From IMG/VR virus record IMGVR_UViG_3300045919_000515, positions 1-48,364 of that record: a stretch of 48,364 nucleotides of DNA; one strand, written 5' to 3'. This document shows, in pieces, positions 29,437 to 36,777 of the stretch. The stretch comes from a virus. The notes below the pieces were generated by a model that saw only the letters and a list, made by a program, of their open reading frames with translations, was not told where the DNA came from and ran no database searches. Position numbers and translations under genes: made by a program. The stretch's first letter is position 1. Each line of letters starts with the position of its first letter.

Positions 29437-30177
29437 ATGACGACAGAGCAAATAACATACGTAATTCCGAATGGATGGGAGTCAGGAATTTATAAAATAA
29501 CAGCGCCAGAAGACTATTACTATTTTGGATCAACTGAATCATTAAAAGGTCGAGCTGACAGACATTTTAGCGAATTGATAAGAGATATTCATGCCAATCC
29601 GCATATGCAAAATCGATTCAATAAATATCCAAAGGGTTGGAAATTTGAGGTGGTTGAAAAGATTCAAGATATTACGCAATTATTAATTGTCGAGCAAACT
29701 TATTTAGATACTCATCACGGAGCCACGTTGTGTATGAATATATGTAAAATTGCTGGCAGACCACCTGACGTAACTGGAATAAAACGCTCTCCAGAATTTT
29801 GTGAGAAGATTCGTCAAGCTAGAACCGGTATCAAACACTCTGAAGAAAGAAAGGCAAATATTAGCGCCGCAAAGAAAGGCAAAACTGCTTGGAATAAAGG
29901 TAAAGTGGGTGTCGCTCATACTGAAGAATGGAAAATTAAAGCACGAGAAAGAAAACAAAGCCGATCAGAGGAAGAACGAACTACATCTCTAGCAAGACAC
30001 CGCATAACGATAGCAGGTCGGAAACCGTTGAACACTATGAAGGCTAAAATAATGAAAATTGCTTATGGAAAGATTCAAAATAAGCCTCTTGATCGAAGTC
30101 TTCTAGTTGATGTAATCAACGACTCTAAAACAAAAGAAGAAATTTTAGATGTTGCTCTGGCTTTACTCAGCTACTAA
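29437..30177 (+). CDS. GIY-YIG homing endonuclease with NUMOD3-type repeats
   Basis: 246 residues. The nuclease domain has SGIYKITAPEDYYYFGST (GIY and the YxG motif), an Arg in KGRADRHF, and the catalytic Glu in LLIVEQTYLD. Downstream, HSEERKANISAAKKGKTAWN and HTEEWKIKARERK are NUMOD3-like DNA-contact repeats. It is the only long plus-strand gene here, flanked by converging and diverging minus-strand genes, as expected for an inserted mobile gene. Its first four codons are duplicated 40 bases upstream (29397), giving a 7-codon frame. The 3' end overlaps the radical SAM gene by 15 bases. Confidence 0.9.
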   Translation: MTTEQITYVIPNGWESGIYKITAPEDYYYFGSTESLKGRADRHFSELIRDIHANPHMQNRFNKYPKGWKFEVVEKIQDITQLLIVEQTYLDTHHGATLCMNICKIAGRPPDVTGIKRSPEFCEKIRQARTGIKHSEERKANISAAKKGKTAWNKGKVGVAHTEEWKIKARERKQSRSEEERTTSLARHRITIAGRKPLNTMKAKIMKIAYGKIQNKPLDRSLLVDVINDSKTKEEILDVALALLSY

Positions 30178-31080
30178 AAATTGCGTGCGAGCTTTTCCAA
30201 GCTCGCACCCAGTCTCATGGTTGAAAGGCACGACCGTTTTATCAAATGAATTATTGCTTACCTCAATAGGATCTCGCAAGCGAATATATTTCGAAAAGAT
30301 TTCTGGGCTATAAAGCGATACGTTAAATTGCTTAGAATGCTTTTTAATAAAATTGTAAAAGTTAGCTCCGAAGGCTAATTTTCCCTCAGAATAAATCTCA
30401 TCTAACCACAGCTTGAAATATTCATAATCGATAGCTTTAGGGTTGTTAATGGCGTAGCCATATGGCATATAGGGGAGAAGTACAAAATATTCTACCATCC
30501 CCGTTTTTGCATATTCGTTATAGAGTCGCCGCGTAAAGTCAATGCTAGCTCTATTCGAAATAATTGTATGAATATTGACTCTAATCCCCGCCTCGCTGAG
30601 ACGCTTTAATGCTCGTCGCCAATGCGGCTCAAGATGCATATGGAGAGTTACTGCACAGCCTCCACAGACCTCGAGAGTCTTCTCAATTGTTCGAGAATTT
30701 ATTAGTACCCCGTTTGTCGTGTAGTTTGGAGTAATCCCTAATCGTTTCAGCTCCTCCATCATCTCCCAAATTTCTGGATGCTCGAGAGGTTCTTGCTCTC
30801 CACCAATAGCACATTGTAGGGGGCGTTGATTCTCTGTCATCTTACCAAAGAAGTCTTGCACCTTTTGTGTAATATTGGAGTAGTGGGTCCCATTCTTATT
30901 ACCGGAAGCATAACAATAGTCACATTTTCCGGAAGCGCATTTGTCTCCTGCGCTAATGTCGTAGAATTCTGGGAATCTCAACTCCGTGATAGGCTTTTTC
31001 GCATCGAGTGGGATACGAATAGTTTTACCATTAATAAAAATGGCACTGTAGTTGGCGTCGGGGTCTTTGCGGGTTTTCAT
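30163..31080 (-). CDS. Radical SAM protein
   Basis: 305 residues. DKCASGKCDYCYASG (about 46-60) holds three Cys in CX4CX2C spacing for the 4Fe-4S cluster; GGEQEPLEHPE (about 100) is the SAM-binding GGE-type motif. A barrel with TTNGVL and ..NIHTIIS strands follows. This C..GKC..CYAS type is found in several large phages; the substrate is unknown. It converges on the homing endonuclease. Confidence 0.85.
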   Translation of the reverse strand: MKTRKDPDANYSAIFINGKTIRIPLDAKKPITELRFPEFYDISAGDKCASGKCDYCYASGNKNGTHYSNITQKVQDFFGKMTENQRPLQCAIGGEQEPLEHPEIWEMMEELKRLGITPNYTTNGVLINSRTIEKTLEVCGGCAVTLHMHLEPHWRRALKRLSEAGIRVNIHTIISNRASIDFTRRLYNEYAKTGMVEYFVLLPYMPYGYAINNPKAIDYEYFKLWLDEIYSEGKLAFGANFYNFIKKHSKQFNVSLYSPEIFSKYIRLRDPIEVSNNSFDKTVVPFNHETGCELGKARTQFLVAE

Positions 31081-31082
31081 AA

Positions 31083-31400
31083 TTAATCGTTTCCGATTCG
31101 CTCTGGAATAAACGCGTTAGGAAGAGCTGCAATTGCGTTAGCAGCTGCTAGAGTCTCAGCATCAGCTTTTAGCGGAGTAGCAATGATACTGTTATAATTG
31201 CCGTAACCACCATTAACGCTTTCAAGCTTAAGCTTAAAAAGCTCTTTGCAGCGTTTTTCGCAACCAGCCGCGATAAGAATCTTGTTGATGATTTCTTCAA
31301 CAGATTCCAGCGTTTTGCGGTCAGATGTTACATATACTTCCGATGAACTGTTTGTGATGAGATCAACGAAGCTGTGAATGTTTACAATAATAGGTTTCAT
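31083..31400 (-). CDS. SFVDLITNSSSE-header protein (copy 1)
   Basis: 105 residues. Begins MKPIIVNIHSFVDLITNSSS then EVYV, followed by helix (SVEEIINKILIAAGC) and a strand-rich end. The HSFVDLITNSSSE header is identical in the next two genes. Similar NSSSE headers occur at the N-terminus of many unrelated-size phage and bacterial proteins; function unknown. Two Cys. Confidence 0.7.
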   Translation of the reverse strand: MKPIIVNIHSFVDLITNSSSEVYVTSDRKTLESVEEIINKILIAAGCEKRCKELFKLKLESVNGGYGNYNSIIATPLKADAETLAAANAIAALPNAFIPERIGND

Positions 31401-31729
31401 CAGTTATAAACTTCACGAGCTTCGAACGAACGCTGAATTGCAGATAGATACTTAGCGGCTTCGGTTGCATACACACTATCTTCTTTAGCCGTAACTGTTA
31501 CAGACTGGCGCCTGTACTCATCATCACTTTCTTCATAACCTTTATCAACAGTCACTTCAACGGTGAAAAGATCGTCGCAGTCCTTGTCAGATCCAGCGAC
31601 CTTGAGTAATGCTGTAATTGCAGCTTTAAAAACTTCAACTGTGTCTTTGTCAGCGCAGATAAAAGTTTCGCTACTTGAGTTTGTGATGAGATCCACAAAT
31701 GAGTGAACCGGGATGATTAATGTTTTCAT
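31400..31729 (-). CDS. SFVDLITNSSSE-header protein (copy 2)
   Basis: 109 residues from the ATG at 31729 (8 bases after the stop upstream). Same header (HSFVDLITNSSSETFIC), then a helix (VFKAAITALLKVAGSDKDC) and DLFTVEVTVDKGYEESDDEY. Body clearly related to copy 1 (the AG..K.C..LF..E block). Confidence 0.7.
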   Translation of the reverse strand: MKTLIIPVHSFVDLITNSSSETFICADKDTVEVFKAAITALLKVAGSDKDCDDLFTVEVTVDKGYEESDDEYRRQSVTVTAKEDSVYATEAAKYLSAIQRSFEAREVYN

Positions 31730-31736
31730 TTTAAAG

Positions 31737-32558
31737 TTATCCAAGATGGCGACGCTCACAACTGAACGTATTTTCAATTACTTGCCAGAAGTCATATGGG
31801 ATGGTATTGTCGCTTGCTGACCAAAGCAACACATCGCCTTTCTTTACGGAGTAATTCCAGTTAATTGCATGCTCAACATCTTCAAAGAATTTTCTGGCTG
31901 CAGAGCCTTTTAAAGCTTCATCGCCGAGCAAGCTCTCATAGAAATAAAAACTGTAAGCACCTCCATGAACTGAAGGCTCACCGAGTGGAGTTATATCAAT
32001 ATCGTTAAGCTTCGCGGCCCAAGTGTATAAGTCCTTATACATTTTTAGAACCATTTTATTCCACTTGGCATAGGCTTCAAGTGAATATGCTCTTTCTGCA
32101 TCCAACCAAAGTGTGAGAGCAGCTTCATACTCTTCATAACCAGGTTTACCATGTTCAATATAGACTGGTCGCAGATTTTTATCTGTCCAAGCTCGCATTT
32201 TTCTTGCTGCTTCTTCTTTTACTTCGTGATCTTGATCATCAGAACGCCAAGAGCTTGAACGATCACGACCAAACATCTCCATGAACTTATCATATTTTGG
32301 AAAGTCTTGGATGTCGAAAGTTACAGATGATACAGTAGGCTCGCGAAATACGTCAATCCAGAGCCCGTCAATGTTTACTTTACCGTATCTACCATCTTTT
32401 TCAGAAAGCTCAAGCTGCTTATTATGAAGCACAGCAAGCTCTTTGATAATCTCCTTCACCGTTTCAATCGATTTTGTGGTGTCGCAGATAAAGAGCTCAC
32501 TGGAGCTATTAGTGATAAGGTCGACGAATGAATGAGTTGAGATTGTTATTGGTTTCAT
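31737..32558 (-). CDS. SFVDLITNSSSE-header protein, long (copy 3)
   Basis: 273 residues. Header HSFVDLITNSSSELFIC, then a helix (ETVKEIIKELAV) as in the short copies, followed by about 200 residues with acidic and aromatic composition (KPGYEEYEAALTLWLDAERA, SVHGGAYSFYFYESLL). No known motif. First gene after the structured 5' leader and promoter at 32705, so probably the head of this three-gene operon. Confidence 0.75.
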   Translation of the reverse strand: MKPITISTHSFVDLITNSSSELFICDTTKSIETVKEIIKELAVLHNKQLELSEKDGRYGKVNIDGLWIDVFREPTVSSVTFDIQDFPKYDKFMEMFGRDRSSSWRSDDQDHEVKEEAARKMRAWTDKNLRPVYIEHGKPGYEEYEAALTLWLDAERAYSLEAYAKWNKMVLKMYKDLYTWAAKLNDIDITPLGEPSVHGGAYSFYFYESLLGDEALKGSAARKFFEDVEHAINWNYSVKKGDVLLWSASDNTIPYDFWQVIENTFSCERRHLG

Positions 32559-32569
32559 GAGATGTTATC

Positions 32570-32698
32570 GAAGTACGTTTTTTTGGGTTGCTTATAATGC
32601 AACTGCTCGATGAGCAGTTAGTATGCTGTATGTACTTCTTTGCTAAGTGCGATTTTTATCGTTTTCCAATGATATTTTTTTGTTGCTGAATGCACTTA
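32570..32698 (-). promoter_or_regulatory. Structured 5' leader (leader A)
   Basis: Minus-strand order from the promoter: TAAGTGC (32698-32692) pairs with GCACTTA (32650-32644) around a 41-base A-rich loop that begins ATTCAGCAACA; then GAAGTAC/GTACTTC (32638-32632 with 32576-32570) encloses an 8-bp hairpin AACTGCTC/GAGCAGTT (32619-32601). The leader before the DUF2828 gene has the same plan with compensating base changes. Confidence 0.6.
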
Positions 32699-32704
32699 AA
32701 ATTA

Positions 32705-32720
32705 ATTATAAGGGTGTTCC
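32705..32720 (-). promoter_or_regulatory. GGAAC-N5-TATAAT promoter
   Basis: Minus strand GGAAC ACCCT TATAAT, 146 bases before the ATG at 32558, reading leader A. Confidence 0.65.
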
Positions 32721-32793
32721 TTTATTCTGTATAATAGATGATATAATTTATGGTTCCGCGCCACGTTTCGAAAACTAATATTTGAAAATAAGG

Positions 32794-32823
32794 GAGGCAC
32801 ACTACTTCCTCGTAGCGTGCCTC
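32794..32823 (-). terminator. 12-bp hairpin after the Y-RNA-like gene
   Basis: GAGGCACACTAC pairs with GTAGCGTGCCTC (one G-T/A-C position) around a 6-base loop. On the minus strand it follows the RNA gene by about 30 bases and is followed by TTATTTTC. Same hairpin style as at 9743, 12776 and 34184. Confidence 0.6.
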
Positions 32824-32851
32824 ATTTGATTTGTCGCTGTGCTTTTTAGCT

Positions 32852-32997
32852 AGTCATTGACATCTCCTAGCATTTTTAATTTAATCCCAATGTTCTACCG
32901 CTGAACTACAGGGCCATTAAACTAACTGTAAAGTGGGGGCCCCGGAAAGATTTGAACTTCCGCGTTTGGTTTGGATATGCTATAGATATCGTTGACT
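32852..32997 (-). ncRNA. Y-RNA-like non-coding RNA with a permuted tRNA-like module
   Basis: Minus-strand order: a 5' stem strand (AGTCA 32997-32993, GATATCT 32990-32984, TAGCAT 32982-32977, CCAA 32974-32971), a T arm (GGAAG TTCAAAT CTTTC, 32961-32945), the 3' acceptor CGGGGCC-C-CCA (32944-32934), an 18-base loop, then the 5' acceptor GGCCCTG (32915-32909), a canonical D arm (GTTC-AGCGGTA-GAAC), and the return strand TTGG, ATGCTA, AGATGTC, TGACT (32890-32852). Acceptor halves pair 7 of 7 (one G-T), and the outer strands pair in the same order. There is no anticodon loop: the anticodon stem continues as a long helix. This is the architecture of bacterial Y RNAs (YrlA type), which carry a tRNA mimic. 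A circularly permuted tRNA or two-piece tmRNA is the alternative, but no tag frame is present. Confidence 0.65.
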
Positions 32998-33233
32998 CAG
33001 TGACTTGGTTGAGCCTCGGGTGATAGCCTGAATCTGAACTTGAACTTGAGCATCACCTTGAGCCTAGATTGGTGCACCGCAATCCCGAAGGACGCCATAC
33101 ACCCACCCGAAAATGTTTTTGACAGCTCTCGACGTATTAAGACTGATAGTAGTCCGCTGGGGCATAATTTCCCAACCTAAGCGTAGTATGCTCAACTATC
33201 TGATGTGAGCACTGTCAAAATTCAAAGAATAAA
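32998..33233 (-). other. Non-coding region upstream of the Y-RNA-like gene
   Basis: No gene. It is GC-richer than average and has inverted segments (GGTGAT near 33056 with ATCACC near 33019; the word GGCTCAA occurs twice). It may be a longer 5' part of the same transcript or a second RNA. The sequence TTGACA occurs at about 33216 but without a convincing -10 at normal distance. Confidence 0.4.
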
Positions 33234-33250
33234 CAGAGCGTTTAGCTCTG
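33234..33250 (-). terminator. Terminator hairpin overlapping the DUF7873 stop
   Basis: CAGAGC/GCTCTG with a 5-base loop that contains part of the stop region, followed by TTTATTCTTT on the minus strand. Confidence 0.55.
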
Positions 33251-33994
33251 GAACACATACTTGAGGATCTTACCACCGATATGCTTATCGGTATTGACCT
33301 CGACGTCGTTAGCGCGAGAACGAGCACGACGAACAGCTCGGCCAATCTGCTCAACTCGAGCAATAATCTCAGCCTTCTCACTTGGTGTAATCAGGCCAGA
33401 CCACTCTTGCTCTTGAATCGTACCAACTGCAATATCCTTATCAATGAGCTCAGCTTGACCAGGGTGTTCTTTTGTTGGGTGAATTTTAACAAGAACGGTC
33501 TTTTCCTTACGTGTACGGTTCTTGTTAATTTCTCGCGCCTTATACAATCCAGTGCGTTGTGCGTCCGGTACGAAACCTTTCGCAGGATCGAGCGTTGGAA
33601 TCGCGTTCACTAGAGTCTGGAGCTCAGTGATACGCTTCTCAAGCTCAAGAAGCGCTGTTGCTGGAACCTGCTCAAGAATTACTGTCTTGGCATCGTCATC
33701 GAGCACGACGTCAGCGCGAGCTGCAGTGTTTGCCTCAGCAACTTGATAAGATGCGTCGAAAGATTTTACGATGAACGGCTGAATCCACTTGAGCTCTTTC
33801 TGCACATTCGATTGAATATCAGATTGGGTCTCAATCACAACTTTAGCATTCTCCTCAAGAGGAGTAAAAAGCACACGCTTTTCTTCAAAAAGGTGTCGCT
33901 TGCTTGTGAAAGTAGCTACGAGATCGTCGCGCACTTTCTTTGCTTGGCTCTCGAGTTGACCCTCGACAGCAAGAATTTCATGTAGTTTTGGCAT
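33242..33994 (-). CDS. DUF7873-like protein
   Basis: 250 residues. KLHEILAVEGQLESQAKKVRD, then ARADVVLDDDAKTVILEQVP, LLELEKRITELQTLVNAIPT, LDPAKGFVPD, VRT-like NRTRKEK, KEHPGQAELI and RAVRRARSRAND follow the order of a family I know as DUF7873, found in bacteria and large phages. It is mostly coiled coil. Function unproven. Placed between the DUF2828 gene and the Y-RNA-like gene; the promoter lies 7 bases before its ATG. Confidence 0.75.
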   Translation of the reverse strand: MPKLHEILAVEGQLESQAKKVRDDLVATFTSKRHLFEEKRVLFTPLEENAKVVIETQSDIQSNVQKELKWIQPFIVKSFDASYQVAEANTAARADVVLDDDAKTVILEQVPATALLELEKRITELQTLVNAIPTLDPAKGFVPDAQRTGLYKAREINKNRTRKEKTVLVKIHPTKEHPGQAELIDKDIAVGTIQEQEWSGLITPSEKAEIIARVEQIGRAVRRARSRANDVEVNTDKHIGGKILKYVFQS

Positions 33995-34001
33995 ATGTTG
34001 A

Positions 34002-34017
34002 ATTATATCTTTGTTCC
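34002..34017 (-). promoter_or_regulatory. GGAAC-N5-TATAAT promoter, leaderless position
   Basis: Minus strand GGAAC AAAGA TATAAT, 7 bases before the ATG at 33994. Confidence 0.65.
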
Positions 34018-34023
34018 CTTACC

Positions 34024-34173
34024 TTAAACGTAAAACGACTCAAGCTTTGCTTCCATCAGCTTGCGTAATTGTGGAGTGATTTCTCTCTGCTCAGTAACCC
34101 AGAGATTATAAATCTCGGACGGTGTTTCGCAAGAGTTAATACACTCGAGTAACAGATTTTGAATAATACTCAT
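34024..34173 (-). CDS. 49-residue hypothetical protein
   Basis: Reads MSIIQNLLLECINSCET, then EIYNLWVTEQREITPQLR and ends KLESFYV; helical. It follows the hairpin at 34184 and precedes the DUF7873 promoter. Real but unassigned. Confidence 0.6.
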   Translation of the reverse strand: MSIIQNLLLECINSCETPSEIYNLWVTEQREITPQLRKLMEAKLESFYV

Positions 34174-34183
34174 AAAATGGTGT

Positions 34184-34211
34184 GAGGTGCCTGTACCCCT
34201 ACAGGCACCTC
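34184..34211 (-). terminator. 12-bp hairpin after the DUF2828 gene
   Basis: Perfect stem GAGGTGCCTGTA/TACAGGCACCTC with a 4-base loop, 32 bases after the stop at 34243. No T-run follows. Confidence 0.65.
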
Positions 34212-34242
34212 GATAACCCGCTTACCTTCCTCCTACCAATTC

Positions 34243-35751
34243 TTATGCGTGAATCGGCTCGTAACGAGGCACATTCACCGCATCCAACAGGACCTGCCAA
34301 GGAGTCATTGTCGTGCTTGACAACACACTCTTGAGCAAGACTGGAGAGCAACCTGATACCAAGCAGACCCCCTGGTCGTTTACCGTCACAGGGCTGTCTT
34401 TACCGGCATTTGCGTTCCAGAAAACAATCTTTGGCATTTTATATCCAGCATGCTCATACTTCTTCTGAATTGCCTTCAGATTAGTTGTGTTCGAACACGC
34501 CGAATCAAATTGCATATCAGAAACGATATACAACACTGATGGCATATCCTTTTCAAGGATATCATTCTCGACTGCCTTTCCAAGGATAAGATCGAAGACC
34601 GCCTGGAGATCGGTATTAGCAACCTCACCACGTTGGAAGATATCCTGTGCCTTGGATTGAATCGTAGTACCGTTTGTCTTGAGCAACTGAGCAGTGTGTG
34701 AAAAGATCATGTAGTGATCCTTGAAAATGCCAGTGTTTCGATCTGCAAAATACAGAGCGAGTGACGCCGCAATATCAATCGGAGCCACTGAACCGGCGCC
34801 AGATGTCATTGACCCAGACATATCAGCAACAACAAGTCCATTGTGTGGGTTCTTTGCGCAATAGTCAGGCAAAGCCTTCCACTGCTCATTGAGTGTCTTG
34901 TCAGCTGCATACCCAGCATTCTTTACAGCACGAACGATATCGTACGGATAAAGAGTTGCGGCGTTGATTTTCTTTTCGCCTTTCTCAACAGCGCCAATAA
35001 ACTTGGCATAACCAACCTCATCGTGCTTCTTGAAAGCTTTGCGATAAATCGTTGATGCTCGTGATGGCACAGCCTCGTAATCAATTTCTTTCCAGTTGTC
35101 TTCGCACATTTTACGTTCAACAACATCGATTTGCTTACGCAGCGATGACAGCATTTGACGATAGTTCTTTGGCGACAAGCGCATGTACTTGCGAAGCTTT
35201 GCTGCAAGACGACGAGTTGTATCGCTCGATGCTTGCTCAGATGGTGCCCACTTCGCGCAGAGCGTTGGGTTATCTGCATCCAAATCAGTGCGAAGCTGAT
35301 TTGACATAAATTTGAGAGCCTCTTCTTCGAGTTCAGTGCCTTCGAGGGACTCGAGCACATTATCAAAGCGAGTGTAAACTGGGATATACTGCAAGAGATT
35401 TGCAGCGACGAACTCATCGTTTTCTGCAAGCCACTTGAAGAGAACTCGGAAGAGTCGACGCTCACCTTGACCTTCACGTACGTCAGCAAGATAGAAGAGT
35501 ACCTTGAGTGCAAGGGTCTTATCCTCTTTATATGCTTTGGAGAAGAGAGTGATAATTTCGTTTTCAGGCAGCTGACGAACTGCTCCGGCTTTGCCGAAGA
35601 AGTCGACGAGAGCCACTCCTGAAGTTGAATTACTTACAGCACCGTTGTCTGTAGTAGTTTTGCGAATGCGCTTTACAGCAGGCATTGCTGGAACTTCTGG
35701 GCCATTGATGGCTGTGATTAGCGATGAACGCTTTGTGGTTTTTGTTTTCAT
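34243..35751 (-). CDS. DUF2828 protein (HEAT-like plus vWA, Ro60-like architecture)
   Basis: 502 residues. Residues about 50-300 are helical repeats with FFGKAGAVR, DVREGQGERRLFR and SPKNYRQMLSSLRKQI, as in the DUF2828 family related to TROVE proteins. Residues about 310-480 are a vWA domain: VVADMSGSMTS gives DxSxS, EVANTDLQAVFD the Thr, and YIVSDMQFD the Asp. TROVE/Ro60 proteins with this layout bind Y RNAs and damaged RNAs. A Y-RNA-like gene lies 1.2 kb downstream, which makes an RNP partnership likely but unproven. Own promoter, structured leader and 12-bp hairpin. Confidence 0.8.
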   Translation of the reverse strand: MKTKTTKRSSLITAINGPEVPAMPAVKRIRKTTTDNGAVSNSTSGVALVDFFGKAGAVRQLPENEIITLFSKAYKEDKTLALKVLFYLADVREGQGERRLFRVLFKWLAENDEFVAANLLQYIPVYTRFDNVLESLEGTELEEEALKFMSNQLRTDLDADNPTLCAKWAPSEQASSDTTRRLAAKLRKYMRLSPKNYRQMLSSLRKQIDVVERKMCEDNWKEIDYEAVPSRASTIYRKAFKKHDEVGYAKFIGAVEKGEKKINAATLYPYDIVRAVKNAGYAADKTLNEQWKALPDYCAKNPHNGLVVADMSGSMTSGAGSVAPIDIAASLALYFADRNTGIFKDHYMIFSHTAQLLKTNGTTIQSKAQDIFQRGEVANTDLQAVFDLILGKAVENDILEKDMPSVLYIVSDMQFDSACSNTTNLKAIQKKYEHAGYKMPKIVFWNANAGKDSPVTVNDQGVCLVSGCSPVLLKSVLSSTTMTPWQVLLDAVNVPRYEPIHA

Positions 35752-35762
35752 TGGATAAATTC

Positions 35763-35873
35763 TAAGCCCGTTTTGTTTTTCGTATGTAATTTGTTATGCA
35801 GTTAGGGCTTATTAACTAAGTTCGGTTTTTTCTTGTTTGTTGATATAAGATTTTGTGTTGCTGTGCGAACTTA
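35763..35873 (-). promoter_or_regulatory. Structured 5' leader (leader B)
   Basis: Minus strand: TAAGTTCG (35873-35866) pairs with CGAACTTA (35824-35817) around a 41-base A-rich loop beginning CACAGCAACA; then TAAGCCC/GGGCTTA (35811-35805 with 35769-35763). The stem, the loop length and the CAGCAACA word match leader A although the stem bases differ. Confidence 0.6.
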
Positions 35874-35891
35874 AAATTGTTGTTCTCGTAT

Positions 35892-35907
35892 ATTATATAC
35901 TAGTTCC
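35892..35907 (-). promoter_or_regulatory. GGAAC-N5-TATAAT promoter
   Basis: Minus strand GGAAC TAGTA TATAAT, 140 bases before the ATG at 35751, reading leader B. Confidence 0.65.
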
Positions 35908-35913
35908 TAAAAA

Positions 35914-36180
35914 TCAAGAATTTTCTTCCTGAGGATAATAGTTGACACAAAAGGACGCCGTTGGTTTAATTACTTGTGTAACAGGCCAACCACCTGCAAC
36001 AATAATCCTGCACCATGAAAAGTTCATTGCAAATATGAGCATATCTGCAAACAAATCCTCACCAAGTAGTGCAGTCGCCCAGTGTTGAACTAATAGGCAC
36101 GGACCAAAGAGCACCGCAGTAAAAACTATTACAAGCGCGGCGCCGTACAAACACTTATGCCAATTAATCTTCGTCTTCAT
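35914..36180 (-). CDS. Small membrane protein
   Basis: 88 residues from the ATG at 36180 (start placed by the short overlap with the upstream gene). Hydrophobic segments LYGAALVIVFTAVLFGPCLL and ADMLIFAMNFSWCRIIVAGG. No family recognised. Confidence 0.6.
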   Translation of the reverse strand: MKTKINWHKCLYGAALVIVFTAVLFGPCLLVQHWATALLGEDLFADMLIFAMNFSWCRIIVAGGWPVTQVIKPTASFCVNYYPQEENS

Positions 36181-36382
36181 CGTCTTGTTTGTCATCCTCT
36201 TCATCTTCATCTTTAATGCAGGCAAGCTCCTCGTCGTAGAGCTCAGAGAGCTCGTTGGCGAGAGCAATCATCTTTTTCGCAGCACGAAGTTCGGCTGGAG
36301 AGGCATCACCTAAACCGTTTACTGACAACAGTTCAACTGCCTCCTGTAATTCTGAACTAGTCTTTTCAAATTGGTCGAGCAT
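36164..36382 (-). CDS. Small acidic helical protein
   Basis: 72 residues: a helix (FEKTSSELQEAVELL), a GDASPAELRAAKKMIAL helix and a strongly acidic tail (KDEDEEDDKQDDEDED). Leaderless position relative to its promoter (9 bases). Role unknown. Confidence 0.65.
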   Translation of the reverse strand: MLDQFEKTSSELQEAVELLSVNGLGDASPAELRAAKKMIALANELSELYDEELACIKDEDEEDDKQDDEDED

Positions 36383-36391
36383 AAATGGGTT

Positions 36392-36407
36392 ATTGTATCT
36401 TTGTTCC
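36392..36407 (-). promoter_or_regulatory. GGAAC-N5-TACAAT promoter, leaderless position
   Basis: Minus strand GGAAC AAAGA TACAAT, 9 bases before the ATG at 36382. Confidence 0.6.
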
Positions 36408-36538
36408 TAATGTCTATCAGACCAGGAATTAAAAGCAGCACATATCAGCGTAAAAGCAATGATAATAAACATTGTGCCTATGAATCCTGAAAGCTTTGGA
36501 TAGTTAAAGCAGAAGGATAGAATTTCTGCTTCGTTCAT
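36407..36538 (-). CDS. 43-residue membrane protein
   Basis: One hydrophobic span (FIGTMFIIIAFTLICAAF) between MNEAEILSFCFNYPKL and SWSDRH. ATG overlaps the upstream stop by 4 bases; its stop lies at the edge of the next promoter. Confidence 0.6.
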   Translation of the reverse strand: MNEAEILSFCFNYPKLSGFIGTMFIIIAFTLICAAFNSWSDRH

Positions 36539-36771
36539 GATTTAACGTAAGAGCCGCCCATAACTCGATTACCTTCAAATGCAAGGATATTATTATACAT
36601 CCACGAAATGAGCTTATCACGCTTAAAAATTTGAAATTGCACTTGTGTAATCATTCGCTTAATATCTTTGCTTTGGTCTTGGGCTCTTAAAAAGGTTAGT
36701 AGAATATTTTTCGCTTTATCGAAATCTAATTCCGCGTTCACGTCATCAACAATTTGATGTAAAATACTCAC
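36535..36771 (-). CDS. Small helical hypothetical protein
   Basis: 78 residues, helical (DKAKNILLTFLRAQDQSKDI), no motif. Promoter 6 bases before the ATG. Confidence 0.65.
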   Translation of the reverse strand: MSILHQIVDDVNAELDFDKAKNILLTFLRAQDQSKDIKRMITQVQFQIFKRDKLISWMYNNILAFEGNRVMGGSYVKS

Positions 36772-36777
36772 TATCTA

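Noticed and set aside
32852-32997. Two-piece tmRNA
   Set aside because: The order (acceptor piece, loop, 5' piece) fits, but a full D stem is present, the G-U pair for alanine is absent (C3-G70), and no Ala-Ala tag frame follows.
32880-33230. tRNA interrupted by a group I intron
   Set aside because: Neither half finds a partner in normal order, and I see no reliable P7 core; the permuted pairing explains the halves better.
34243-35751. Canonical TROVE/Ro60 protein
   Set aside because: The vWA half fits, but the N-terminal TROVE signature (AGGYxF, DRFLILG) is absent; DUF2828 fits better.
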